In this document: piece after piece, positions 7,038 through 14,728 of the stretch
How the letters are laid out: each line of letters begins with the position of its first letter
Position numbering within the stretch: the first letter of the stretch is position 1
The notes under the pieces: model-generated
What the model was told of the DNA's origin: nothing
Database searches by the model: none
The model's input: the letters and a program-made list of their open reading frames with translations, nothing else
Translations under genes and position numbers: made by a program
NCBI GenBank assembly: GCA_963644855.1
Contig: CAVIQL010000034.1
Location: 1-23,128 of the forward strand
DNA length: 23,128 nt
Origin: UBA6398 sp963644855
GTDB taxonomy: Bacteria > Bacteroidota > Bacteroidia > Bacteroidales > Bacteroidaceae
Reading direction: 5' to 3'

Positions 7038-8993
7038 ATGAAATATATATTCCCACTATTGGCACTAATATTTGCGCCATCACTCTTGCTCCGCGCACAA
7101 ACCGCCCCACTATCCGGGACAGTGATAGGCACATCTCTGTCGGTGGACTACTCTACCGGCAACCCCTCCGAAACAGTCAATACCATAGCCAACGTATTCG
7201 ACGACGATTTGTCCACATACTTCGCCTCATACGAACGAAGCTATACATGGGTGGGACTCGACCTCGGCGAAAAACACGTAATAACCAAGATTGCCTACGC
7301 CTCAAGGCAAGGCAGCGCCGACCGCATGCTTCTCGGAGTATTCGAAGGCGCAAACAATCCCGACTTCACCGATGCCGTGCCTCTCTACATGATTAAAGAA
7401 ACTCCGCAAGACAATGTGCTCACCACAAAATATACACGCACCACACGCGCATTCAGATATGTGCGCTACATAGGGCCTAACAATGTGCGCTGCAACGTTG
7501 CCGAACTGAAATTCTATGGCTATAAAAGCGAAGGGAACGACAATCGATTCTATTCCGCCACAAATCTGCCGCTCGTAATAATACATACCGACAGCGCAAA
7601 ACAGATAACATCGCGCACAGAATATATCCCGGGAATAATAAACATCATCTCAAACGAAGGAACAGAAATATACTCTGACAGTTTGGATATACGCGGACGC
7701 GGAAACGGCTCGTGGGTTTTCCCCAAAAAGCCATACAAACTAAAACTCGCCCACAAAAAGAAACTACTCGGCATGCCCGCAAAAGCAAAAAAGTGGACGT
7801 TGATAAATAACTACGGCGACAAAACACTGGTACGCAACTTGCTCGCATTCAAAATAAGCGAATTGATGGGAATGGAGTATTCTCCCGCCGGACGACTCGT
7901 AGAAGTAATGTTCAACGGCGAATACCAAGGAGTTTATCAACTATGCGACCAAATAGAAGTGAGGAAAAACCGCGTAGATATCACCGAAATGACAACAGAC
8001 GACAACAGCGGTTCAGAATTAACCGGAGGATATCTCGTGGAAATCGACGCTTATGCCAATGGAGAGAAGAAATGGTTCACCACAAAAGACTTTGATTTGC
8101 CCGTGTCGATTAAATCTCCCGACGATGACGACATTACAACCGAGCAATTCAATTATCTCACAAACAATTTCAACCGCATGGTAAGCCGTGTGGCTAATCC
8201 TCTTTACGCCGACCCCAAACTTGGCTTCCGCCGCTATCTTGACGAAGACTCCTTCCTGAAAAGATTTCTTGTAGAGGAACTCGCTGCAAATGTAGACGCA
8301 TGGTGGAGCGTACATATGTATAAAGATCGCGATTCAACCAAATACTACACGGGCCCCGTCTGGGATTTCGACCTCGCTTTCGAAAATGATATACGCATTC
8401 ACCCGGTTTCGGGATTTGACGACTTTATCTTTTTGAACGAAAACACAACAAGCGCAGGCAATATGCGGGAATTTGTAAAGCGAATCGTAAGCGTGGAAAG
8501 CGACAGGCTGAAAAAACTATGGAGCGACGCACGAAACGAAAACGGACTCACACTTGAATATCTCAATTCCTTTCTCGATAGCATGCAAAACGAAGTTTAT
8601 GAAGCGCAAAAGCTTAATTTTACACGCTGGCCGGTGATGAATCAAATAGTTAACCAGAACTATCAGGTAACCGGCTCGTATGAAGGGGAAATGAAAGTAG
8701 TAAGAGATTTTCTTGAATGGCGTATAGCGTGGCTTGACAACAAAGTGGGACTAATTCCGGTAGGAATAGAACAAACATTAGCCGACAATGCAAATATAAT
8801 AATCAATGCCGTGGAAGGCGGAATAGAAATCAGCGGAAAGACTACCGTTGAGGTTTACGATCTAAGCGGTATTGTTGTGGCAAAAACCGATGTCGCAGCC
8901 GGCAAAACAGTTATAAATCTCGCAAAAGGGCTTTACGTTGTAAAGGCAACCGATGGCAAAACAACATTAAGACGCAAAATTATAGTAAGATAA
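7038..8993 (+). CDS. Secreted CotH-kinase family protein with discoidin-like domain (copy 1)
   Basis: The protein has 651 residues. A signal peptide (MKYIFPLLALIFAPSLLLRA, followed by QT) is followed by a discoidin/F5-8C-like domain at about 25-170 (WVGLDLGEKHVITKI, RYVRYIGPNNVRCNVAELKFYG). The CotH kinase-like domain covers about 215-560. It shows RGRGNGSW, FPKKPYKLKL, NNYGDKT, YQLCDQIEVRKNRVDI and the probable metal-binding motif WDFD (D443, D445) followed by LAFEND. The last 70 residues form a beta-rich tail (VEVYDLSG, GLYVVKATDG, KIIVR) like type A sorting domains of the type IX secretion system. In Bacillus, CotH is an atypical protein kinase of spore coat proteins; here a surface or secreted kinase or a carbohydrate-associated protein is possible. 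The gene is followed after 70 bases by a close paralog. Confidence 0.88.
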   Translation: MKYIFPLLALIFAPSLLLRAQTAPLSGTVIGTSLSVDYSTGNPSETVNTIANVFDDDLSTYFASYERSYTWVGLDLGEKHVITKIAYASRQGSADRMLLGVFEGANNPDFTDAVPLYMIKETPQDNVLTTKYTRTTRAFRYVRYIGPNNVRCNVAELKFYGYKSEGNDNRFYSATNLPLVIIHTDSAKQITSRTEYIPGIINIISNEGTEIYSDSLDIRGRGNGSWVFPKKPYKLKLAHKKKLLGMPAKAKKWTLINNYGDKTLVRNLLAFKISELMGMEYSPAGRLVEVMFNGEYQGVYQLCDQIEVRKNRVDITEMTTDDNSGSELTGGYLVEIDAYANGEKKWFTTKDFDLPVSIKSPDDDDITTEQFNYLTNNFNRMVSRVANPLYADPKLGFRRYLDEDSFLKRFLVEELAANVDAWWSVHMYKDRDSTKYYTGPVWDFDLAFENDIRIHPVSGFDDFIFLNENTTSAGNMREFVKRIVSVESDRLKKLWSDARNENGLTLEYLNSFLDSMQNEVYEAQKLNFTRWPVMNQIVNQNYQVTGSYEGEMKVVRDFLEWRIAWLDNKVGLIPVGIEQTLADNANIIINAVEGGIEISGKTTVEVYDLSGIVVAKTDVAAGKTVINLAKGLYVVKATDGKTTLRRKIIVR

Positions 8994-9028
8994 GTTGTTA
9001 TATCCTCAATAATTACCTTGTTTTTTCG

Positions 9029-9036
9029 TACTTTTG
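9029..9036 (+). promoter_or_regulatory. -7 box of the second CotH gene
   Basis: TACTTTTG matches TAnnTTTG and ends 27 bases before the ATG at 9064, so the second paralog probably has its own promoter in the short gap. It also excludes the TTG at 9034 as start. Confidence 0.55.
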
Positions 9037-9063
9037 CTTAGTTTGCAGTATAAATTAATTTGT

Positions 9064-10998
9064 ATGAAAAGAATTTTACTTCCATTATTCTCCATAATGC
9101 TATCTGTTGGCTCGGTATGCGCACAGTCTTCCGAACTTAAAGGAACCGCTATTGGCAGTGCCCAATCCAGTTATGCCAGTGGCGATGCTTCGGTAGCTTT
9201 TGATGGGGATCTTTCCACTTTCTACGCTTCTGATGTGCGCAGCAACACATATGCCGGCTTGGATCTTGGAGAAAAATACGTTATTACCAAAGTTGGTTTC
9301 GCCTCTCGCGCAGGTTGGGCAGGGCGTATGCTTCTTGGTGTGTTCGAAGGGGCAAACAATCCCGACTTCACCGATGCTGTGCCACTTTATATGATAAAAG
9401 AAACGCCCGAAGACAATGTTATGACATACGCCGACGTAGATGTTTCGCGCGGTTTCCGCTATGTGAGATACGTAGGTCCCAATGATGTGAGATGTAATGT
9501 GGCGGAATTGAAATTCTACGGCTACAAAGGTGAAGGAGATGATACAAAACTTTACACACCAACAAATCTTCCGGTACTTGTAATCCACACCGACAGCGCA
9601 AAAGCCATTACATCAAAAGAGACATACGTAAAGGGAATTATAAGTGTGGTTTCTGATGGAGGCGCAAGTGTATATAGCGACAGTTTGGAGATACGTGGAC
9701 GCGGCAATGCTTCATGGAGTTTCCCCAAGAAGCCGTATAAACTCAAACTTGCCAAAAAGAAAAAACTCCTTGGCATGCCTGCAAAAGCCAAGAAGTGGAC
9801 TCTTATCAACAACTACGGCGACAAAACGATTATCCGCAATGTTCTTGCGTTTCATCTCAGCGAGTGTATGGGTTTGAGCTATACTCCTGCCGTAAGACTG
9901 GTAGATGTGATGCTCAACGGCGAATATCAGGGCACTTATCAGCTATGCGACCAAATTGAAGTGAAGAAAAATCGCGTTGACATCACAGAAATGACACCCG
10001 AAGACAATACTGGAACAAATCTTACGGGAGGTTATTTGGTGGAAATCGATGCTTATGCAAGCCAGGAGAAGAATATGTTCAACGTAGGCACATATAGTTT
10101 GCCCATTACCATAAAGTCGCCCGGCGAAGACGATATTACAACGCAGCAATACAATTATATAAAGAAGACATTCAGTCAGATGGTAACGCGTGTGGCTTCA
10201 AGTCTTTACCTCAACCCAACTGTGGGTTTCCACAAATACCTTGACAAAGAATCGTTCATGAAACATTTTCTCGTTGAGGAGTTGAGCGGAAACACAGATG
10301 CCTATTGGAGTGTTTATATGTACAAGGATCGCGATTCAACCAAGTTCTACACCGGTCCGGTATGGGATTTCGACCTCGCATTCGAGAATGATGCGCGCAC
10401 ACACCCAATTTCAGATATAAATAGCTTTCTTTACGCATCGAGCAAAAGCAGTGCAGCTGGCGAGATGAGAACTTTCGTGAACCGAGTAATCAATTCCGAT
10501 AAAAAACTTCTGAAACATCTTTGGAGCGAAGCCCGCAATCTGCACGGCATAACGGTTGACGATCTCAATTTATACCTTGACAGTTTGCAGACAACTATTT
10601 ACGAATCGCAAAAACTCAATTTCACACGTTGGCCAATCATGAATACGCTGGTACATCAGAACTATCAAATTACCGGTTCCTATGAAGGCGAAATGCAAAC
10701 TATACGCGATTATCTCGAATGGCGCATTCCGTGGCTCGACAATATGATAGGACTCACACCAGTCGGCATAGAAAGTGTAGAGATATCCGACAGCAACATC
10801 GAAGCTACCGACGGCGGAATTACTATCAGCGGTCTTGCAACTACTGCCACGGTTTGTATCTACGACATAAGCGGTATAGAAGTGGCAACACGCGAGGTGC
10901 CGCGCGGCGAAACCCATATTTCTCTCACGCCCGGCATTTATATCGTAAAAGCAACAAACGGCAGCGATACTTTGAAGAAGAAAGTTATCGTGAAATAA
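9064..10998 (+). CDS. Secreted CotH-kinase family protein with discoidin-like domain (copy 2)
   Basis: This 644-residue protein is a tandem paralog of the preceding one with the same architecture: signal peptide (MKRILLPLFSIMLSVGSVCA), discoidin-like domain to about 160, CotH domain with RGRGNASW, FPKKPYKLKL and WDFD (D435, D437) followed by LAFEND, and a sorting-like tail (VCIYDISG, GIYIVKATNG, KVIVK). Stretches such as MLLGVFEGANNPDFTD are identical in both, while their codons differ mainly at third positions, so the duplication is old and both copies seem under purifying selection. The ATG at 9064 begins the signal peptide. The gene ends before a strong terminator at 11030-11069. No Ser-rich CotB/CotG-like substrate is encoded nearby. 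Confidence 0.88.
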   Translation: MKRILLPLFSIMLSVGSVCAQSSELKGTAIGSAQSSYASGDASVAFDGDLSTFYASDVRSNTYAGLDLGEKYVITKVGFASRAGWAGRMLLGVFEGANNPDFTDAVPLYMIKETPEDNVMTYADVDVSRGFRYVRYVGPNDVRCNVAELKFYGYKGEGDDTKLYTPTNLPVLVIHTDSAKAITSKETYVKGIISVVSDGGASVYSDSLEIRGRGNASWSFPKKPYKLKLAKKKKLLGMPAKAKKWTLINNYGDKTIIRNVLAFHLSECMGLSYTPAVRLVDVMLNGEYQGTYQLCDQIEVKKNRVDITEMTPEDNTGTNLTGGYLVEIDAYASQEKNMFNVGTYSLPITIKSPGEDDITTQQYNYIKKTFSQMVTRVASSLYLNPTVGFHKYLDKESFMKHFLVEELSGNTDAYWSVYMYKDRDSTKFYTGPVWDFDLAFENDARTHPISDINSFLYASSKSSAAGEMRTFVNRVINSDKKLLKHLWSEARNLHGITVDDLNLYLDSLQTTIYESQKLNFTRWPIMNTLVHQNYQITGSYEGEMQTIRDYLEWRIPWLDNMIGLTPVGIESVEISDSNIEATDGGITISGLATTATVCIYDISGIEVATREVPRGETHISLTPGIYIVKATNGSDTLKKKVIVK

Positions 10999-11029
10999 GA
11001 CATCGCGGACACTGGTTCGCATATAAACC

Positions 11030-11069
11030 AAACAAAGACTTGCGGCAAAACTGCAAGTCTTTGTTTTTT
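11030..11069 (+). terminator. Intrinsic terminator of the CotH pair
   Basis: ACAAAGACTTGC (11032-11043) and GCAAGTCTTTGT (11053-11064) form a perfect 12-bp stem, extendable by two A-T pairs, with a 9-nt loop and a run of Ts to 11069. Confidence 0.9.
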
Positions 11070-11142
11070 AGTTTCTACAAGACGCATTCAAGACATATAT
11101 GCGGCTAATGATTTTGCTATATTCCGCCGCAAAAATCCACAA

Positions 11143-11238
11143 CGGCATATCGCAAAAATTACAAGGCATCTAATTTAAATTAGGTCCGACCTTGTAAAAA
11201 CGATATCAGACATCGTTTTCGCAATAAACCATATGCCG
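11143..11238. repeat. Intergenic palindromic repeat, copy C (variant)
   Basis: The ends are inverted: CGGCATATCGCAAAAA (11143-11158) and ATATGCCG (11231-11238). Inside are a nested hairpin, ACAAGGCATCTAATTT with AAATTAGGTCCGACCTTGT (11161-11195), and a unit ACGATATCAGACATCGT (11200-11216) followed by TTTCGC. AGGTCCGACC and GATATCAGACAT tie it to the other copies, though the units are diverged. It lies between convergent CotH and ribD genes. Confidence 0.65.
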
Positions 11239-11257
11239 CAAAACACGTCCCGCAATA

Positions 11258-12313
11258 TTAGTGCAAAAGCGTATTCCGGTTGCGCGCAACGGTGAAACTG
11301 CCGCCAAAAAAGCGTGCCGGTTTCCACTCAGTAGCGTCTGGCATTTTAGGCGCAAGCACTCTGCCGTCAATAGGTGCGGTGCCGTGTTCGGCATAAACCT
11401 CGTCCCACAATCCAAGGTCAATAAAACTTTGAAGCGTATGCGTTCCTCCCTCCACGAGAAGCGTCTGCACTCCGCGCCTATGAAGTTCTGCGAGCAATTG
11501 TGGAATTATCGGCTGCAAATAGTCGGGGTGGAAATACTCAACGTGTACATTCGGATTGTAATATTCGCATTCTGTTACCGCCAAGGTGGGAACTTCGCCG
11601 TTGAACAACTTGAGCGAAGCAGGCAACGAGGCTTTGCGGTCGAGCACTATACGCAGCGGATTTTCTCCAACCCAACTTCGCGTTGTCAACGATGGGTCGT
11701 CGCATTCCGCAGTTGTCTTCCCCACAAGAATAGCTTGGTTCATGGCACGCAGACGATGGGAATTCATTTGCGTGAGAGGCGTTGAAATATGAGTTCTCAC
11801 AAAGCCCTTTGCCGCAATGTAGCCATTTGAACTTTCTGCCCACTTTAATGTGATGTAGGGACGCGCAAGACTTTGAAAAACAATAAACCTTCGGTTTAAT
11901 TCGCGGCATTCATCGCGCAACACATCTACTGTAACTTCAATTCCTGCTGCACGCAATTTCTCCACTCCCCTACCTTGTACTTTTGAAAATGGGTCTATGC
12001 AGCCCACAACCACACGTTTTACGCCCAAACTCACGAGCATGTCGGCACAAGGTGGCGTTTTGCCGTAATGCGAACAGGGTTCGAGACTCACATACACCGT
12101 GCTCTCCTTCAAAAGCCCCTTGTCTTTCACCGCATTAACTGCATTGACCTCGGCATGTGGTCCGCCGCAACGAATATGATAGCCCTCGCCAATAATCTTT
12201 CCGTCATAAACCACCACAGCTCCCACCATGGGATTGGGAGGTGCGCCATAAAATCCACAACGAGCCAGCTGCAAACAACGGCGCATATACATTTCGTCTG
12301 TTTCCCTGTTCAT
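11258..12313 (-). CDS. ribD: Riboflavin biosynthesis deaminase/reductase RibD
   Basis: The 351-residue length fits bifunctional RibD, which converts the GTP-derived pyrimidine to 5-amino-6-ribitylamino-uracil phosphate by deamination then reduction. The N-terminal deaminase has the zinc site HAE (H53, E55) and PC...C (C80, C89 in EPCSHYGKTPPC), plus the PPNPMVGAVVV lead. The reductase half starts near 150 (RPYITLKWAESSNGYIA) and includes QTLLVEGGTHTLQSFI. It is a cytoplasmic enzyme. The gene stands alone, not in a rib operon, and is divergent from prmC with 48 bases between starts. Its flavin product serves, among many proteins, the flavodoxin in this window, but no direct link is shown. Confidence 0.95.
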   Translation of the reverse strand: MNRETDEMYMRRCLQLARCGFYGAPPNPMVGAVVVYDGKIIGEGYHIRCGGPHAEVNAVNAVKDKGLLKESTVYVSLEPCSHYGKTPPCADMLVSLGVKRVVVGCIDPFSKVQGRGVEKLRAAGIEVTVDVLRDECRELNRRFIVFQSLARPYITLKWAESSNGYIAAKGFVRTHISTPLTQMNSHRLRAMNQAILVGKTTAECDDPSLTTRSWVGENPLRIVLDRKASLPASLKLFNGEVPTLAVTECEYYNPNVHVEYFHPDYLQPIIPQLLAELHRRGVQTLLVEGGTHTLQSFIDLGLWDEVYAEHGTAPIDGRVLAPKMPDATEWKPARFFGGSFTVARNRNTLLH

Positions 12314-12330
12314 AATTCAACTAATAAGCG

Positions 12331-12338
12331 TAACTTTG
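12331..12338 (+). promoter_or_regulatory. -7 box of the prmC-recX-comF operon
   Basis: TAACTTTG matches TAnnTTTG and ends 23 bases before the prmC ATG at 12362. It also excludes the longer reading frame that starts within ribD on the other strand. Confidence 0.6.
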
Positions 12339-12361
12339 TTCATAATCTCCACTCACCACAA

Positions 12362-13201
12362 ATGAACAGCCTTTACCTCGAAGCCGTAAACCGATTGTCG
12401 CACCACTATTCGTCGGGCGAAGCGCGCGCCATGGCACGTGTGTTGCTCGAAGACGCTTTCGGAGTGGATATCAACGATATTTATGCTGACAAAGTTAGGC
12501 AATTTTCGGCTGAAGAGGCAGATGATTTCGCCACAATGCTCCGTAGGCTCGAAAACAACGAACCTGTGCAATACGTAACCGGCACTGCAATATGGGGAAA
12601 CTTGAAACTGCACGTTGAAAAAGGCGTATTGGTGCCACGGCCCGAGACATTGGAACTCGCACAATGGGCAGCCGCCGAATGTAAAGCCGGAACGCGCATA
12701 CTGGAAATAGGAACCGGAAGCGGATGTATAGCTATATTTTTGGCAAAAAACGTGGAAAACGCTCACATTAAGGCTGTGGACATAAGCACAACGGCTTTGG
12801 AAATAGCAAGAAGCAATGCGGCGCAACTCAAAGCCGACATTGATTTCGCGGAAGCCGACTTGTTTGACCCCACATTCGGCAACAACGAAACATTCGACCT
12901 TATAATCAGCAATCCTCCCTATGTGTGCGAAAGCGAGAAGGCATCTATGGAGCGCAATGTGCTTGACTATGAACCCAAGGAGGCTTTGTTTGTGAGCGAT
13001 GAGCAACCTTTGGTATTCTATGAAGCCATTGCCGAAACAGCAGAGCGCACCCTCGCAAAACATGGTTGCGTGATGGTGGAAATAAACCGCATGTTCCCCC
13101 AAGAAACTGCCGAAGTGTTTCGCCGCCACGGCTTTTTGTCAACACAAATACGCTGCGACGAGCAGGGAAATCCCAGAATGATCAAAGCCCAACGCTTATG
13201 A
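12362..13201 (+). CDS. prmC: Peptide chain release factor N5-glutamine methyltransferase
   Basis: The 279-residue protein methylates the glutamine of the GGQ motif in release factors RF1/RF2 with S-adenosylmethionine. It has the N-terminal helical domain, the linker GVLVPRPET (88-96), the SAM-binding EIGTGSGC (115-122) and the catalytic NPPY (184-187) in LIISNPPYV. Length and motifs are normal for the family. The start at 12362 follows a -7 box by 23 bases; an open frame reaching to 12068 would lie inside ribD. Its stop overlaps the recX start by 4 bases (ATGA, 13198-13201). Confidence 0.95.
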   Translation: MNSLYLEAVNRLSHHYSSGEARAMARVLLEDAFGVDINDIYADKVRQFSAEEADDFATMLRRLENNEPVQYVTGTAIWGNLKLHVEKGVLVPRPETLELAQWAAAECKAGTRILEIGTGSGCIAIFLAKNVENAHIKAVDISTTALEIARSNAAQLKADIDFAEADLFDPTFGNNETFDLIISNPPYVCESEKASMERNVLDYEPKEALFVSDEQPLVFYEAIAETAERTLAKHGCVMVEINRMFPQETAEVFRRHGFLSTQIRCDEQGNPRMIKAQRL

Positions 13202-13674
13202 ACGAACGCAAACCCATGAAGCCGCAAACGGCATTGGAACGTCTCGCAACAGCTTGCGCAAAAACAGAATATTGCGAGGAAGATTTGCGGCGCAAGATGC
13301 GCACATGGCTTGTGGACGAGGAATATCATGACGAGATTATCGAGTGTCTGCGCAACGAAAACTATATTGACGACGCGCGTTACTGTAATGCTTTTGTTGA
13401 AGACAAATGGCGTTTCAACCAATGGGGAAAGCAGAAAATACGCATGAACCTTCGCATGAAACATTTGCCCGAAGAGGAAATCACGGCGGCTTTGCAGGAG
13501 ATTTCCAACGAAGACTACCACAACGTTCTCGCGCAACTTTTGAAGCAGAAGCGTAGAACTCTGCCCAAGGCGGGAGATTATGAAAACTATCAGAAGCTTA
13601 TTCGCTTTGCCATGGGACGCGGGTTTGAACTTGAGGCAATTCGCGAATGTTTGGAGCAAGATGCGGAAGAATGA
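13198..13674 (+). CDS. recX: Regulatory protein RecX
   Basis: The 158-residue protein fits RecX, the small all-helical inhibitor of RecA filaments. Typical repeats are ALERLATACAKTEYCEEDLRRKM, then ENYIDDARYCNAFVEDKW with GKQKIRMNLRMKHL, and a weaker C-terminal repeat. It starts at the ATGA overlap with prmC and ends in another ATGA overlap with comF (13671-13674), so the three genes are translationally coupled. recA is not in the window. Confidence 0.9.
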   Translation: MNERKPMKPQTALERLATACAKTEYCEEDLRRKMRTWLVDEEYHDEIIECLRNENYIDDARYCNAFVEDKWRFNQWGKQKIRMNLRMKHLPEEEITAALQEISNEDYHNVLAQLLKQKRRTLPKAGDYENYQKLIRFAMGRGFELEAIRECLEQDAEE

Positions 13675-14405
13675 AAGCCGCATCAAAAATTTCAGTTGCT
13701 TTTTTATCTGCACTCCGTGCGGGAGCAGCACTATTGTTTCCGCAACATTGCGCAATTTGCGGGCGCAGACTTTCGCCTGCAGAGCATGGCATTTGCGCCG
13801 CATGCACCTTGAAACTACCCTATACCCGTTTTGTGGCGCAAAGAAACAATCCCGTAGAACTTTTGTTTGTAGGCAGATTTCCGTTAGCCCGCGCAAGCGC
13901 GTATATATTCTATAATAGCGGCACCGAAACGCGCAACCTTTTGTTTGCCATCAAATATCGCGGTAATTCCGAAGCGGGTTGCGAGATGGGACGCCGCATG
14001 GCAGAAGAACTAAAAGCCACTGATTTTTTCAAAGGTATAGACGCCATTGTGCCAGTGCCGCTTGCCCGCAACCGGGAACGCCGACGGGGCTACAACCAAA
14101 GCCGCATGATAGCTATGGGAATAGCCGAAATTGCGGGAATACCCATCGACGACAAATTGCTTAGGCGAATGGTTGACAATCCCACGCAAACTCATCTCAC
14201 AACAACGCAGCGCCAGGACAATGTAAAGGGAATTTTTAGCGCCTGCAACGCCAATAAAATAAAAGGCAAGCACTTGTTGCTGGTTGACGACGTGGTAACA
14301 ACGGGCGCAACGCTCACATCGTGTGCCGACACACTGATTGCCGCCGGCGCAAAGGAAATAAGCATTCTCACACTTGCCGCCTCGCGCAACATAGGCGTGT
14401 GGTAG
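13671..14405 (+). CDS. ComF-family phosphoribosyltransferase-like protein
   Basis: The 244-residue protein has an N-terminal zinc-finger-like pair CAIC (C27, C30) and CAAC (C42, C45), then a type I phosphoribosyltransferase domain with the PRPP loop LLVDDVVTTGAT (203-214), and RRRGYNQS (137-144). ComF proteins help DNA uptake in competent bacteria, but the family is also found in species with no known competence and its biochemical role is not settled. The start is the ATG overlapping the recX stop. It is the last gene of the prmC-recX-comF operon. Confidence 0.88.
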   Translation: MKAASKISVAFLSALRAGAALLFPQHCAICGRRLSPAEHGICAACTLKLPYTRFVAQRNNPVELLFVGRFPLARASAYIFYNSGTETRNLLFAIKYRGNSEAGCEMGRRMAEELKATDFFKGIDAIVPVPLARNRERRRGYNQSRMIAMGIAEIAGIPIDDKLLRRMVDNPTQTHLTTTQRQDNVKGIFSACNANKIKGKHLLLVDDVVTTGATLTSCADTLIAAGAKEISILTLAASRNIGVW

Positions 14406-14437
14406 AACGCGGGATTTCCTACACCAAAAATCACACA

Positions 14438-14525
14438 CGGCATATTGAAAAAATAATATCAGACCTTTTTTAAATAATATCGGACTTTGTTTAAAAAATA
14501 TCGGATATTATTTTCAGCATATGGC
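14438..14525 (+). repeat. Intergenic palindromic repeat, copy D
   Basis: Two 21-bp units (14455-14475, 14476-14496) and a third from 14497 begin with AATATC. The third contains AATATCGGATATT. Ends are inverted: GGCATATTGAAAA (14439-14451) and TTTTCAGCATATGGC (14511-14525). A further fragment, AATATCGGTTTTCGC plus GGCATATTTTGC, follows near 14546-14576. The 323-base gap between comF and the peptidase gene holds this repeat, then AT-rich DNA and the peptidase leader. Confidence 0.8.
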
Positions 14526-14661
14526 TTGTTGTTTCAACAACGTTCAATATCGGTTTTCGCAAGCGGCATATTTTGCTAAATACATCTACATTTTCTTTCT
14601 TGAAAAATGCAAAACCGACAAAAAATATCAAGTATAATTTCACTGATAGTCATTATTTTTC

Positions 14662-14707
14662 TTACTTTGCACCCGTAAAATATCAACACTGCCCAATAAT
14701 GGCAGTG
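14662..14707 (+). promoter_or_regulatory. Promoter-like box and leader hairpin of the M13 peptidase gene
   Basis: TTACTTTG at 14662-14669 is one base off the TAnnTTTG -7 box. About 18 bases on, CACTGCC (14687-14693) and GGCAGTG (14701-14707) can form a 7-bp hairpin with a 7-nt loop in the 5' leader, ending 21 bases before the ATG. Its role is unknown. Confidence 0.4.
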
Positions 14708-14728
14708 CCACATAAAACGTTTTAAAAA

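Noticed and set aside
12068..12361. N-terminal extension of prmC by 98 codons
   Set aside because: It lies inside ribD on the opposite strand and upstream of a good -7 box; the PrmC family starts at the ATG at 12362.
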